From: Siphonodentalium dalli
Taxonomy: Eukaryota > Mollusca > Scaphopoda > Gadilida > Siphonodentaliidae
NCBI GenBank assembly: GCA_032622095.1
Contig: CP136066.1
Span: 232,320,961 to 232,384,960 of the forward strand
Length of the DNA: 64,000 nt
Direction: 5' to 3'
Below the pieces are notes generated by a model. That model made no database searches. It was not told where the DNA came from and saw nothing but the letters and a program-made list of their open reading frames with translations. The position numbers and the translations under genes were made by a program. Positions 23,487 to 35,600 of the stretch are shown one piece after another (positions within the stretch are counted from its first letter, which is position 1; each line of letters begins with the position of its first letter).

Positions 23487-24187
23487 ATTAGAATAGTCCA
23501 TGTATCTAACAAGGGTGGAGCCTATATCTAGCTAGTTACATTAGTCACTATAGCTAGTCATAGAGATTAGTCAGTTTATCTAGGAGGATATAACTATCAA
23601 TATGGCTAGCTATGGTGGCTAGTATATATAGCCAGCAATTTAGAATAGTCCATGTATCTAACAAGGGTGAAGCCTATATCTAGCTAGTTACATTAGTCAC
23701 TATAGCTAGTCATATAGATTAGTCAGTTTATCTAGGAGGTTATAACTGTCAATATGGCTAGCTATGGTGGCTAGTACATATAGCCAGCAATTTAGAATAG
23801 TCCATGTATCTAACAAGGGTGGAGCCTATATCTAGCTAGTTACATTAGTCACTATAGCTAGTCATAGAGATTAGTCAGTTTATTTAGGAGGATATAACTA
23901 TCAATATGGCTAGCTATGGTGGATAGAATATATAGCCAGCAATTTAGAATAGTCCATGTATATAACAAGGGTGGAGCCTATATCTAGCTAGTTACATTAG
24001 TCACTATAGCTAGTCATAGAGATTAGTCAGTTTATCTAGGAGGATATAACTATCAATATGGCTAGCTATGGTGGATAGTATATATAGCCAGCAATTTAGA
24101 ATAGTCCATGTATCTAACAAGGGTGGGGCCTATATCTAGCTAGTTCCATTAGTCACTATAGCTAGTCATAGAGATTAGTCAGTCTAT
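23487..24187. repeat. 152-bp satellite, right arm, about 4.6 copies
   Basis: This is the reverse complement of the unit in 16027-20562, with the same flanking sequences mirrored on both sides. The sixfold difference in copy number is the largest difference between the arms. Confidence 0.9.
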
Positions 24188-24625
24188 CTATATATATGTG
24201 TGTATATATATGTCAAATATAACCAAATCCGATTATCCATGCCCAAGGTACAGGTTGAACAGTTCATACAGAGACAAAATTCAGAATCAAGTCAAACAAG
24301 TGCTGTAATTCTGATGCCGGTAAAAATAAATGGACGAAATCCAAAACAAATATCTATGTTACAGATGGACAGATGACGGTCTCCACTAATATAACCTTGA
24401 CTTCTCCTTCGGTTCGGGCATAACAAGGGTGTATTAATAACTCCTATTCAGTAAGGTAGGTTCATGACGAAAGACACTAATGACGTTGATTGATTTATAT
24501 TAAACCGGCATTGATTTCCGGCATTAAGATATTCAGATAACATATATTGATACAATTTAAATGCATGCTGTAACACAAATGTCTCTTTTTATCGCCTGTT
24601 CAGCCCAAGTTATATTAGTCTTCAG

Positions 24626-26085
24626 TTAATGTTTTTTGTCATCCATTGGTCGTAACAGACACAGCATCTGAAAACAAAATAAAGTGAGGTATTTGTTACT
24701 TTCGAAAACAGGAAAAGTGCAAACCTCCAATCATGGGTGATACTTGTTGGTTACTGCTTCAATGCCCGCAAGCATTTTACTACATATATAAATGTATAAT
24801 TAGTATATCGGGAAATACATCCATGTTGATTCAGATATAATCCTGTGGGATAGATATTGAACCTAATAAATACTCCACCAATGAATACACTATATGTTTG
24901 TTATACTTATAACACTTTGTAACTTACCCACTGATGGCATTTATTAGTAAATAAACTCTATTCTATTCTATTCTATAAATTAAACCAAAGATTCATATGA
25001 TAGATCCCAGTTTGAAAATGACATTAAACAGTTATTTCTTTAAATAGAAAATGCATTGTCTCGCAACAGGTTTATGAGAAATAGAGAAGAGTGTTAAATA
25101 GTTGTCAGCATGTCTTCCCCTTTAATTGGAAGATGCACTCTCAACAACTGTCAGATGAGAGTGGGCCCTAGCACTCATCTGCACTTCAGAGTTGTGAAAT
25201 GCTAACAAAAAACTCACTATTTTCATTGTCCGCCATCTTTGCTCTCTTTTCGCTTGCTGCATTATGACTGCTTGACTCTTTTGTAGATATCTAATCTGAA
25301 CTGAGTGTGCACTGTCAACTGCAACTGCAACAACACAAATCAAGAGATTTATTATTTAATTTTAACCAGATTTAATAAATCAAATAAATTGAATTGCATC
25401 AGAATCAGATGCTGCTGTGAGTGTGATGGTGAAATGAATTTGATAATCAATTAAATTGTTATCATTTATGGTACAATATAAAATCACTTTTTAGTTATAC
25501 AGCTTTCCATTATTGCCAATAATGGGAAATTGGAAATGATAATATTGATAATTGATAAGTCAGATAACTAATGCAGAGCTGACAAAAGAGACCAAGCCAG
25601 TTGTCAGGAACAACCTTGAGTTTAAACTTTAACTAACCTTAACTCGTATATATTGATATAAAAATAATATTATTCTAATTATCTCTAATAGAAAAGTCAA
25701 TTTCAACGAATTGTATTGTAAATGTCACGATTGCAACACTTACATGGCCTCAGGTCAAATGCAATACCCAATAAAATGCAATTAATCACGGAGCTGGCAC
25801 CCCCTTAACTGGCATTAACTTAACTTAAGTCTAGCTGACTCAGGCTCGTGTTCATTCCCGACAGGAAAAACGTCGTTTTATTGACTGAAATTGATACCGA
25901 TTTGATCAAATATTCGTTGCAACAGCAACTATAACAAACAGTTATTCTCCGCGCGTTTGCCGTATACATTCTTATATTAAGTTATAATAATTCAATTTAA
26001 TTGTAACTATTCTTAAAAACAAACTCACCTTTGCCGCTTTCAAAACTCCAAGGACACGCATAGCGTGCGTGATTACTGACGTCAT
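24626..26085 (-). pseudogene. Right-arm copy of the small three-exon gene
   Basis: The minus-strand exons correspond to 26029-26085 (57 nt, one residue changed: Ala to Val at position 4), about 25218-25325, and 24626-24667 (identical to the left copy over the bases compared). The second acceptor is altered because a ~385-bp block upstream of it is missing; the nearest CAG sites there do not keep phase 0. In the middle exon the only difference seen is a G for an A (Arg for Gln in this frame). Confidence 0.3.
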
Positions 26086-26147
26086 TGTAGATTTTAGAGT
26101 TATCGTTCCTGAATGGGATAACCGCATGTCAAGATGTCCGCAGTTGC

Positions 26148-26640
26148 ATTGAAATGTCAGACTCCCATCGTGAACCTCAACACGAAGTAAACACGTGTTT
26201 CGAGCGATAACATTGCATTGAAATGACTCCCATCGTGAACCTCAAGACGACGTAAAACACGTGTTGCGTTCTAGGAAATGCACTCAATGCAGATGCTAAT
26301 AACGTTGACTTCGTATATATATATATAATGACGTTATTAACCCCGGCCGTGCCGTTTGAGCTGATTTTTATGACTGGGAGTGGAGTACGGGTGCTCGGAG
26401 CTTCTGGAAAACGCGTGGACGACATCGTACGTGGTATTTTACCTTTAGATAGGAAGTTTGAGCTCAATCTGTCCAGCCGTTCCCGTCCTAATGTACTATT
26501 TCGAGCGATAACAATTGTCAGACTCCCATCGTGAACCTCAACACGAAGTATCGAGTGATAACATTGCATTGAAGTCAGACTCCCATCGTGGACCCCCAAG
26601 ACGACGTATACACGTGTTTGTTCCGGTATAACTTTGGAGA
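26148..26640 (+). repeat. Target-site tandem repeat (~66-bp units) split by a C-type element
   Basis: Units read TTTCGAGCGATAACATTGCA, TTGAAATG, then a CTCCCATCGTGAACCTCA block and a C(A)CGTG end. Copies lie at 26157 (first half displaced to 10814-10841), 26198, 26501 and 26549. The first 9 bases (26148-26156) are the right target duplication. A C-type element occupies 26324-26497. Confidence 0.7.
26324..26497 (+). mobile_element. C-type element, 3'-truncated
   Basis: It starts ATAATGACGTTATTAACCCC and GGCCGTGCCGTTTGAGCTGA, like the copy at 31000-31230. The CA-rich tail is absent. Confidence 0.6.
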
Positions 26641-28344
26641 CTCTGACTTCATATATATATAATATGATAAGAACGTACTACGTTATTCGAAAACTTACTC
26701 CATCCAAGGCCATGATATGTAAATATACAATTAGATTAGATGAATAATAATTGTACCCGCACAGTTTGATACTTTGAAGTATATTCTCAAGTCGCATGTG
26801 CCGGTTTAAATCCGGTTTCAATGGTGCCGTGTATTTATATTTCACAGACATGTACCGGTATATAACAATTGAATGTATGTTCCACGCACTGTTACTGAAA
26901 GCATACATATAATTTGGACCTTATTGGTTAAGACATGGATGGCCTTCGTTATAGGTTATAATTTAGGAATACCAGTTACTAAATTATAATACCCTGACAC
27001 TGTATGTTGTAAAGAATATACCAATATTATACTATAATAGTATAATACTATGATAGTATGAATGCCATATTATCCTCAAAACACACATTGTGTGAGTCGA
27101 GCGTTTGTTTATATACAGCACATAGAGAGTGAGCAATAAGAACAACACTCAACACCGAGGAAATGTGTTTAGGAGACTTATTCGCAGTGACTCATTCAAC
27201 ACCGAAATCTTGAAAGGTGAGGGTTAGCTAGCGCTATACTGATACGTTATAAACAATTCGGTGGAATTTCTAACCAAAGTTCACTTAATGCATGGGGTAT
27301 ATATGGCGATTAGTGTTTTGGTTATCTCATACTATTTACATACCGTACTGTTTGTTTACATAACATGGGGTTCATATACATAATTTAGAAATAGCATTTA
27401 ATACAACTATTAGTTATTTAAGTCAGGCATTTAGGTTCATTGTACCTGTGAACATCTGGTGGGCTAAGTCCTCATTTTGGAAGATTCGTCAGGACTCTAT
27501 ATATCAGCCATTTATTAACTCTGAAATATGTTTGTAAAAGTAAAACATAAAGTGATCCAGACAGACTGATGGACAAAACAAACCAAAGCACTGCCACTGA
27601 TGGTTATTTAAACCAAATATCCGGCTACCACCTTTGACCAAAAAATCTTAACAAAATATGTACCATGCAAATTTCCATTGCGAGCTATTTCTGAATACTG
27701 AATAGAACCTGGTATAAAATTGTCTACTGTGAGGGTTTACGAGCAGATAATTTAACCCATTCACAATACAAACCGTTCATAACACCATGCATACATGGCC
27801 TCAATAGCCCGAAGACGAGTGTGACTCGTCACACAGTAATATTTCAACCAGGCTATACTCATGATTCATTCAATGAACTGGATATTGCATGTACACTTCT
27901 GCTACAGTGATTGGTACTTGATAGCACTATTGGTGCTAATGATATGATATTATATGCATATCGCGATTCAATTTAGTCTTTTAGACTTGGACAAATTATT
28001 GAAATTTCAGCACGCAGTGACGAATGGTGACCTCGTATAATGATAATTTTGTTTCTCATTTATAATAGCATCCTATTCCATACCTAAGCTAAAATAAACA
28101 CTCTGTAACAAATGAATTTGGTACCCGGAGAAGTTCCAAAAAAAAGGCACACTATCAGTTCAGAATATGCATTGCATGTACGCAGCAAAACACAATTCAA
28201 ATAACTTGAATTATAGGTATAAACGGACTGAAATGTAGAAATTACAGTAAGTTTGCACAACCTTCCCCGAAGCAGCATGCAATTTGCCCAAAAGTTCCAC
28301 AAATAGAGAGCGCCACTGTGTGGTAGGATTTACATGTCATCATG
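26641..28344. other. AT-rich intergenic DNA, nothing recognised
   Basis: No coding domain or repeat boundary was found. A donor-like AAAG|GTGAGG occurs near 27219, but the upstream frame is closed by a stop. Confidence 0.4.
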
Positions 28345-28351
28345 ACATAAA

Positions 28352-29814
28352 CTAGATCATGCCATGAATCTCTACTAAAGCTGACGCCTGTAGAGATCAT
28401 ATTTCACCTGTACAAAACCCGGGAACTTTTTTTAAGTTTTGACAGGGAACCTTATAAAGTCAAAAAAAATAACATGGGGAATGTACTTCTTTGTTCATAC
28501 ATGTACCTGTGGCTTAATGATTTATTCATCGGTACGTGAAGTTCCCAGCTCGATATTACAGAATTGCTTTCGCGTTATGTCGCTTAGGCCAAAGAAAAAA
28601 GATTGTATGTTTTCGGTAACGGAGCGAAAAAATTAGGGTAGGTAGGTACACTGGTAGGTAGGGAAATTTTTGTTTTTAATTTTATTTCGATATTTTTTAT
28701 CCAGCTGCAGAAATATTGAACTACATCGACCGAAGTGACATAAAATGCCAACCCGTGTTGTGGGGAAAGTATTACTTGATCAACACAGTGGAAACTGGAA
28801 ATATACATTAAGGTTGATAAAAAAAATCAAATTTCATGCTTAGGTATGTTTTTTATTATTCACATACATGACATGTAGCACATTTTCATAAATTTGGCTA
28901 TAAACTTGGTAGGAAATTGATGTCACTAACTTTTTATAAGAATTTTACCAATAATACCGCCATTATACAGCATCGGACCGCCTGTTTCGGCGCAGGCGCA
29001 TTCGCGAAACCAACATTCCGGCGTCTGACCGACCGCCTCCCGGGGCGAACCAGCTCTCGTCGGTTTCCGGCGCCGGGGCAGTCACACGCCCGCGGGGGAG
29101 GTTCGCATCATGTATATACTGTACTGTACTGTATTTGTATTGTGACGACTACATTCCATTGTCTGGGGGTAGCCAGTACAGTCCCAAACAAGACATAAAG
29201 CACTGTAAATTTAGTGTAAAAGCAGGCAGGAGATAGTCTGAGATACACTCTCAGGAAATTAAAATTGCAAAATGTATGCCCATCAATCCACAACCCATCA
29301 CACACCTGGGGCCCTTGAGACAGCCGTCAATTCATGGTCACTTTTCACAGGGATATGTTAGAAACCGTTACCATGTGTTTTGCACACTAAAGGTCATCAA
29401 TATTTATGAGCATTAGTGGTACAGTAAATTTTAGAAAATATTGACATTTTCTCAAAATATCAATAAAAAGTTTAGGGTCGGCGGGTTATTTTTAGGGTCG
29501 GTCGATGTACGGAAACATAGTATCTTTTTACTTTGGCCTTACGACAATAATGTTCGTGACAGGGAATAAAATTAATATTTATCGCGGAATCGGGTCTCAA
29601 AAGTCACGTAAATAATATAATCTCGAGCTGGGAACTTCACTTACTGATGAATAAATCATTAAGCAACAGGTATGAACAAAGTACATTCCCCACGTTACTT
29701 TATAAGGTTCCCTGTCAAAACTTAAAAAAAAATTCCTGGGAATTGAAAAGGTGGAATATGATCTCTACGGCGTTCTAGCTTTAGTAGAGATTCATGAATC
29801 ATGGCATGATCTAG
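28352..29814. mobile_element. Foldback MITE with ~230-bp TIRs and 7-bp duplication
   Basis: The ends CTAGATCATGCCATGA and the inverse TCATGGCATGATCTAG begin long inverted arms that include TTAAGTTTTGACAGGGAACC and CGTGAAGTTCCCAGCTCGA. The 7-bp ACATAAA flanks both sides (28345-28351 and 29815-29821). The short centre, GACAGGGAATAAAAT...GGGTCTCAAAAGTCAC, lies at about 29558-29610. The element has been split by a Harbinger-type insertion. A second copy is at 42881-43292. Confidence 0.7.
28587..29538. mobile_element. Harbinger-type MITE nested inside the foldback MITE
   Basis: The ends GGCCAAAG and CTTTGGCC have TTA on both sides (28584-28586 and 29539-29541), and inner inverted similarity continues for about 25 bp (AAAAAGAT..TATG). 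Its 952 bp include an unusual GC-rich patch at 28975-29110. No transposase seen. Confidence 0.65.
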
Positions 29815-29821
29815 ACATAAA

Positions 29822-31003
29822 CAATCAGCATCCATCTTACTTCTTCTTAGTCTTACTTAAATTTGTGTTGATATGTCGTTTGGGACAAGCGTGTCTCCGT
29901 GTATTTTATATGTATCCTATTTATGTTACTTTCACAAAACTAGCACTAGTAGTATTCACATTCAAATTAAACAAAGCGGAATGTATACACAAATAGTACA
30001 ATCCTTGAATTCACGTTGTGACAAGTGAGTAGTGTAAACTGGTAAATCATACTAAATGTGATCACGATTCACGGTATTCACCGGAAATCTGGCCATTAAT
30101 TAGAATCAGATAATTTTGAACTAACGCCCACTAAATCCACGTTGAAAAGACGAAGTCAGAATAATTCCTCACGTCCAAGATGAAGCCTAATTTCATTTCA
30201 ATTTCAAGGATTTTAATTTTTGTTTTGAGAATTGTCCCGACCTTGTCCTTCACCTTGTTGGAATAACCGGAAATGTGTTTTGATTTTTTTTTCCGGTCTT
30301 CGCTAATGACAACTGTTGTTAAGCTTTGGAGTTGGAACAGAGACTGCTGAGAATTGATAAATTAGACGCATTTTTGCGATTAAATTCATTCAGTTGATGG
30401 CACCTATGATCTAGTTATCTTGCCAAGTTAACTTTCAGTTAATCATTCATTGAAACATGAACGGCAATAACAAAGACTCAGAGTTTGAAAATGTCAGTTT
30501 CAAACACAAACTTGACCAACTTCAAGTCAGACTCAAACAACGGAAGTCTCAAATCACAGTAAAAGAAGTGTTTTGGTGACATTTTTCGGTCCGAAACAAT
30601 ATATGAAGTACAATTTTTTATTTAGATCACTCACCTTCTATGTATATAGTGTTCATCTCATCCTTTTGTTGTGTGATAATAGGTAATTTGTTGTTGTTGT
30701 TAACTACTAACGCCGAGGTGGTGAGTTCTGTATTTGAACTACAAGGCTTAGCAACAACCATGTCTATGCAACGTCAAATCTAATTGGTTAAGATAGACAA
30801 TCTGACCAATAGGAAAATCGTTTTTATTACGCCTTTCATTTAAGAGAGCGCCACTTTACGTTACGTTAAGCGCGTGCTCTGATACTATTATCAGGTAACG
30901 TGAACTATATATAGAACACAATAATACACCTTCATAGGTATACGGATTTCATGCGCGTTACCGTCATGAAAACTTCGCGAAATCTGATTAAGTTTTCTAT
31001 AAT
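29822..31003. other. Intergenic DNA with a possible first exon
   Basis: Mostly AT-rich sequence. CCAAT-like words occur in both orientations around 30782-30812. The only coding suggestion is the short ORF at 30457-30579, listed separately. Confidence 0.35.
30457..30579 (+). CDS. Short ORF, possible first exon, 40 codons
   Basis: The ATG (AAACATGA context) opens MNGNNKDSEFENVSF, followed by a charged, helix-like KHKLDQLQVRLKQRK stretch, and closes at TGA 30577-30579. A weak donor (ACA|GTAAAA) precedes the stop. The composition looks more protein-like than the surroundings, but no family or downstream exon is recognised. Confidence 0.25.
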   Translation: MNGNNKDSEFENVSFKHKLDQLQVRLKQRKSQITVKEVFW

Positions 31004-31230
31004 GACGTTATTAACCCCGGCCGTGCCGTTTGAGCTGATTTCGATGACTGGGAGTGGATAAAGGGTGCTCAGAGCTTTTCGAAAACACATCTACGGTGGT
31101 GTCGGTGGGATTTTACACTTACATACGAAATTTGATCTCAATCCGTACACGCGTTTTGGATTCTATGAAGTACACACACACATATATATATACACACATA
31201 TATACGAAGTCTCAAAATATATAGTATAGA
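31004..31230 (+). mobile_element. C-type element, complete
   Basis: The head is ATAATGACGTTATTAACCCC; the middle has TTTTCGAAAACAC and a GGATTCTATGAAGTAC block; the tail is a (CA)n/(TA)n microsatellite and CTCAAAATATATAGTATAGA. It shares architecture with the A and B families but has its own head sequence. Confidence 0.6.
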
Positions 31231-31559
31231 TTATTCAAAGTAATATATAATCAATTTGTATATATTTTTACAATATCATGATTCAAAGCTCCCTCTCTTT
31301 GTTCATGATGTGAGTTTTGACATAGTTCTTTCTATTATAGATTGTCGGCAAGCCATTCAGCACCAACTGATGTCTATCAACTGTTTCGTGAAGAGCGGCG
31401 ATCAGAAAAAGCAATTCCCCATGGTCTTCGCCTTGTTGTCAAATCTGTCATAATCTCCAACACACCATAAAGTGATGAAATAAATCAGCTTAAGTAGTGA
31501 TTAAGCTGTATAAGCCGAGTTAATCCCCTGCAATCAACTCCAATTAACACAATATATGG

Positions 31560-31650
31560 GGCCGAAACGTCCCGGCCGAAACGTCCCAGCCGAAACGTCC
31601 CTGGACCGAAAAGGTCTGAGCCGAAACGTCTCCGGACCGAAACGACCCGT
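31560..31650. repeat. CCGAAACGTC repeat cluster
   Basis: At least five copies of CCGAAACG occur in about 90 bp, separated by 6-15 bp, all in the same orientation. The same word occurs at 4905-4975. Confidence 0.6.
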
Positions 31651-31929
31651 TCCCAAACAAACATAGGGGCGGATAATAGTGAAGGGGTAATTTCCTCAAA
31701 ATTAAAGAATAGTACAGGGGCGAAATATTACAAATTGAGTAATTTCCCTAACATATTATTTGTTTAACCCTATAAGAACCAATTAAAGCTCTGTTAATAA
31801 CCCTTTTATGATTCTGACTAATTATTTTGCATCACAATGAAGTGTTTTATATGAAAAGCAGTCATTTTGGAATGAAATAACGATTGAAATACAAAAATTA
31901 CAGGGACCCAAATAAATAGCATACAGGGG

Positions 31930-32190
31930 GATATTTACACGAAGAACTCTGGAAGAATGAGCTCAGACTCGACCCAGTTCTCAATTTTAACTTCGCAATA
32001 TGTTTGGTCCCTGCTGCATGACTTTTCACACCGTGCTCGACCATGTTGCCAATGTCAATGTTTTTTCACAAGTTTTACATCTTGCACGATGTCTATCATC
32101 GACAACCGGAGCCAGCCACTCTGTAAATTCAGGTTTATTTACCCACGAATTCTGGAACATGCATTCTCCGCGTGGGGCTGGCATTGTAAT
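31930..32190 (-). pseudogene. hAT-associated (BED-like) zinc finger relic, frameshifted
   Basis: The minus-strand frame gives FQNSWVNKPEFTEWLAPV, then RARCKTCEKTLTLA. After a frame change near 32050 it continues VKSHAAGTKHIAK and a Ser-rich SSLSSFFQSSS tail. C-x2-C followed by H-x4-H, with the preceding aromatic W..F..WL pattern, is typical of the N-terminal finger of hAT transposase-derived proteins. No dimerisation or catalytic part follows. A relic is most likely. Confidence 0.5.
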
Positions 32191-32609
32191 ATGTGCCCCA
32201 AACGACACTAGCAAGTTTGAAAGGATATTGCCCCGAAGAAACAATCACGGAGAAGGACTTGTCTCGAGCCAAGGAGACATGCCGTACCGTGCCACGAGAT
32301 GTCAATCATTCTGTCAATCATTGAATGATAACGCCCTTTCCGTTGTCCGGTATTCGTTGAGGGAGAGAACTCTATCGTATAGGACTACACTAAAAGTTGT
32401 AGTCCGAGTCCGAAAACTGGTTGGGGGGGGGGGTGAAGTTGTTATTTGAGTTGTGTTTAAAGATACTCCATCCTTTTGTTTAGGCTAAATGGGCGCATAA
32501 ATCAGATATGTTTAGGTTGATGCCATTATGCATACGTGCCTGAAATTTTTTTCCGACCCCCCCCCCTGATAACATTGGAATATCTCATTACGGTAGACGG
32601 GGGAGATGG

Positions 32610-35600
32610 CGGATTTAGTTCGTTGTTTTTGCAGTAATTCTCAATCTGTCCGTGGGAGGGGGTGCAGGATTTGGGCTCGGAACCATTGGCGGCTCATCTA
32701 TCCTATCCCCACGTCAAATGACTTCTAGTCACAGGGAGGGACCGGGAGGGACGGATTTCGAATAGGTTTCTTAACAATACGCCAGACACCTGCTCGCAAA
32801 TTCACGAAGTGGCCGTTATAAGTTGTCATGTTGATCGGGGAGGTGCACGACGGGTTTTCTGTTCCATTTGGGCGCAAATCTAACTGCGCCCCTCTGTATA
32901 GAGCCTATAATCCCGTGGGGGGGGGTCCGATAGGGGTGCACGAGAGGGGCCACGGAAGTGTCGGGGACTGCATTTGGCAACAAAACACATAGAAACACTA
33001 TCCCGTTGGGAAAATTTACCCCAAAAAATGGGAGGGACCATGAAGAGCGTTTCTGATTTTGAATAGGTTTCTGCAAAGCCAATTGGTAGCCAGAAACCAG
33101 TTCGTTGTTTTCTTAATTACTCGAAACCTGATGGTTGTAGGGGGTGGAAAATTTAGGTTCTGGTCGATCCGCAGATTCTCTACCCGACCCCCATTCCAAA
33201 TCACTTATGACCCCCCCCCCGGGGACGCACCGATGGGGGCATATTTCGAATAGGTTTCTGGTACGCGAATTGGGCGTCAGAAACCAGTTCGTCGTTCTCG
33301 CATTAACTCTCAATCTGTCCGTGTGAGGGGGTGGTCAATTTGGGTTCACGTCCATCCTTAGATTATCTACCCGATCCCCACTTCATATCGTTTATGACCC
33401 CGGTGAGGCACCGATAGGGGCGGATTTCGAATAGGTTTCTGGAATGCGAATAGGTTTCTGGAATGCGAATTGGATGTCAGAAACCAGTTCGTTGTCGCTA
33501 CAGTAACTCTCAATCTGTCCGTGGGAGGGGGTGCATGATTTGGTCTCGGGACAATTGGCTGCTCGCCTACCCGACCCACACGTCAAATAAATTTTCCCCG
33601 AGAATCTCGAGGGACCGGGATGGGCGGATTTCGAATAGGATTCTGAATAGTACGCCAGAAACCAATTCGCAAATTATCGTAATGGCTGTCGTTGTGTTGG
33701 CCGGGAGGTGCACGACGGGTTTGCTATTCCATTTGGGGTCAATTATAAATAATATAGATCCTATACTCCCCGGTGTGGGGTCCACGGAGGGGTGCACGAG
33801 ATGGGCCACGGAAGTGTCGGGGGCTGAATTTGGCACTGGATATATGTGCAACAAAACACATAGAAACACTATCCCGTTGAGAAAATTTACCCCAAAAAAT
33901 GGGAGGGACCATGAAGAGCGTTTCTGATTTTGAATAGGTTTCTGGAAAGCCAATTGGTAGCCAGAAACCAGTTCGTTGTTTTCTTAATTACTCGCAACCT
34001 GATGGTGGTAAGGGGTGGAAAATTAAGGTGCTGGTCTGGTCGATCCGCAGATTCTCTACCGACCCCCATTCCAAATCACTTATGACCCACCGGGGAGGCA
34101 CCGATGGGGGCATATTTCGAATAGGTTTCTGGTACGCGAATTGGGCGTCAGAAACCAGTTCGTCGTTCTCGCATTAACTCTCAATCTGTCCGTGGGAGGG
34201 GGTGGTCAATTTGGGTTCACGTCGATCCTTAGATTATCTACCCGATCCCCATTTCAAATCGTTTATGACCCCCGGGGAGGCACCGATAGGGGCGGATTTC
34301 GAATAGGTTTCTGGAATGCGAATAGGTTTCTGGAATGCGAATTGGATGTCAGAAACCAGTTCGTTGTCGCTACAGTAACTCTCAATCTGTCCGTGGGAGG
34401 GGTGCAGGATTTTGTTTCGGGACAATTGGCTGCTCGCCTACCACCCCCACAGTCAAATAAATTTTACCTCGAGGAGAGGGACCGGGAGGGGCGGATTTCG
34501 AATAGGATTCCGAATAGTACGCCAGAAACCAATTCGCAAATTATCGTAATGGCTGTCGTTGTGTTGGCCGGGAGGTGCACGACGGGTTTGCTATTCCATT
34601 TGGGCTCAATTATAAATAATATAGAGCCTATATTCCCCGGGGTGCGGTCCACGGAGGGGTGCACGAGAGGGACCACGGAAGTGTCGGGGGCTGAATTTGG
34701 CACTGGATATATGTGCAACAAAACACATAGAAACACTATCCCGTTGGGAAAATTTACCCCCAAAAAAATGGGAGGGACCATGAAGAGCGTTTCTGATTTT
34801 GAATAGGTTTCTGGAAAGCCAATTGGTAGCCAGAAACCAGTTCGTTGTTTTCTTAATTACTCGCAACCTGATGGTGGTAAGGGGTGGAAAATTAAGGTGC
34901 TGGTCGATCCGAGATTCTCTACCGACCCCCATTCCAAATCACTTATGACCCACCGGGGAGGCACCGATGGGGGCATATTTCGAATAGGTTTCTGGTACGC
35001 GAATTGGGCGTCAGAAACCAGTTCGTCGTTCTCGCATTAACTCTCAATCTGTCCGTGGGAGGGGTTGGTCAATTTGGGTTCACGTCGATCCTTAGATTAT
35101 CTACCCGATCCCCATTTCAAATCGTTTATGACCCCCGGGGAGGCACCGATAGGGGCGGATTTCGAATAGGTTTCTGGAATGCGAATAGGTTTCTGGAATG
35201 CGAATTGGATGTCAGAAACCAGTTCGTTGTCGCTACAGTAACTCTCAATCTGTCCGTGGGAGGGGTGCAGGATTTTGTTTCGGGACAATTGGCTGCTCGC
35301 CTACCCGCCCCCCCCCCCCAGTCAAATAAATTTTACCTCGAGGAGAGGGACCGGGAGGGGCGGATTTCGAATAGGATTCCGAATAGTACGCCAGAAACCA
35401 ATTCGCAAATTATCGTAATGGCTGTCGTTGTGTTGGCCGGGAGGTGCACGACGGGTTTGCTATTCCATTTGGGCTCAATTATAAATAATATAGAGCCTAT
35501 ACTCCCCGGGGTGGGGTCCACGGAGGGGTGCACGAGAGGGACCACGGAAGTGTCGGGGGCTGAATTTGGCACTGGATATATGTGCAACAAAACACATAGA

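Larger units (their letters stand above)
10842..26147. mobile_element. Giant foldback element, MULE/Foldback-like, 15.3 kb
   Basis: The left terminus GCAACTGCGGACATCTTGAC is matched in inverse at the right terminus, and the inverted arms continue inward: 10842-11163 with 25825-26147, 14021-14506 with 25337-25815, 14892-16026 with 24190-25325, then a shared satellite, then 20563-20852 with 23201-23486. Exact 9-bp duplications flank it. Joining 10841 to 26157 recreates a tandem unit present intact just downstream, which supports true insertion. Nine-base duplications and long TIRs holding tandem repeats are known for Mutator-class elements, including Drosophila Foldback. No transposase was recognised inside, so it is probably non-autonomous. 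Arm identity is very high: one difference was seen in about 250 compared bases. Alternative view: a palindromic duplication; the flanking evidence argues against it. Confidence 0.75.
23201..26147 (-). repeat. Right arm of the giant inverted repeat
   Basis: About 2.95 kb, running from the inner A-type end through a short satellite to the terminus CCGCAGTTGC. It lacks the TTAA insertion and the 385-bp block of the left arm. Confidence 0.75.

Noticed and set aside
10842-26147. Interpretation as a simple segmental palindrome or CRISPR-like array
   Set aside because: Exact 9-bp flanks and a rebuilt target unit favour transposition; tandem units are too long and contiguous, with no spacers, for CRISPR, and the genome is eukaryotic.
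29751-29996. 81-codon frame at the right arm of the foldback MITE
   Set aside because: It starts inside the TIR and has no recognisable features.
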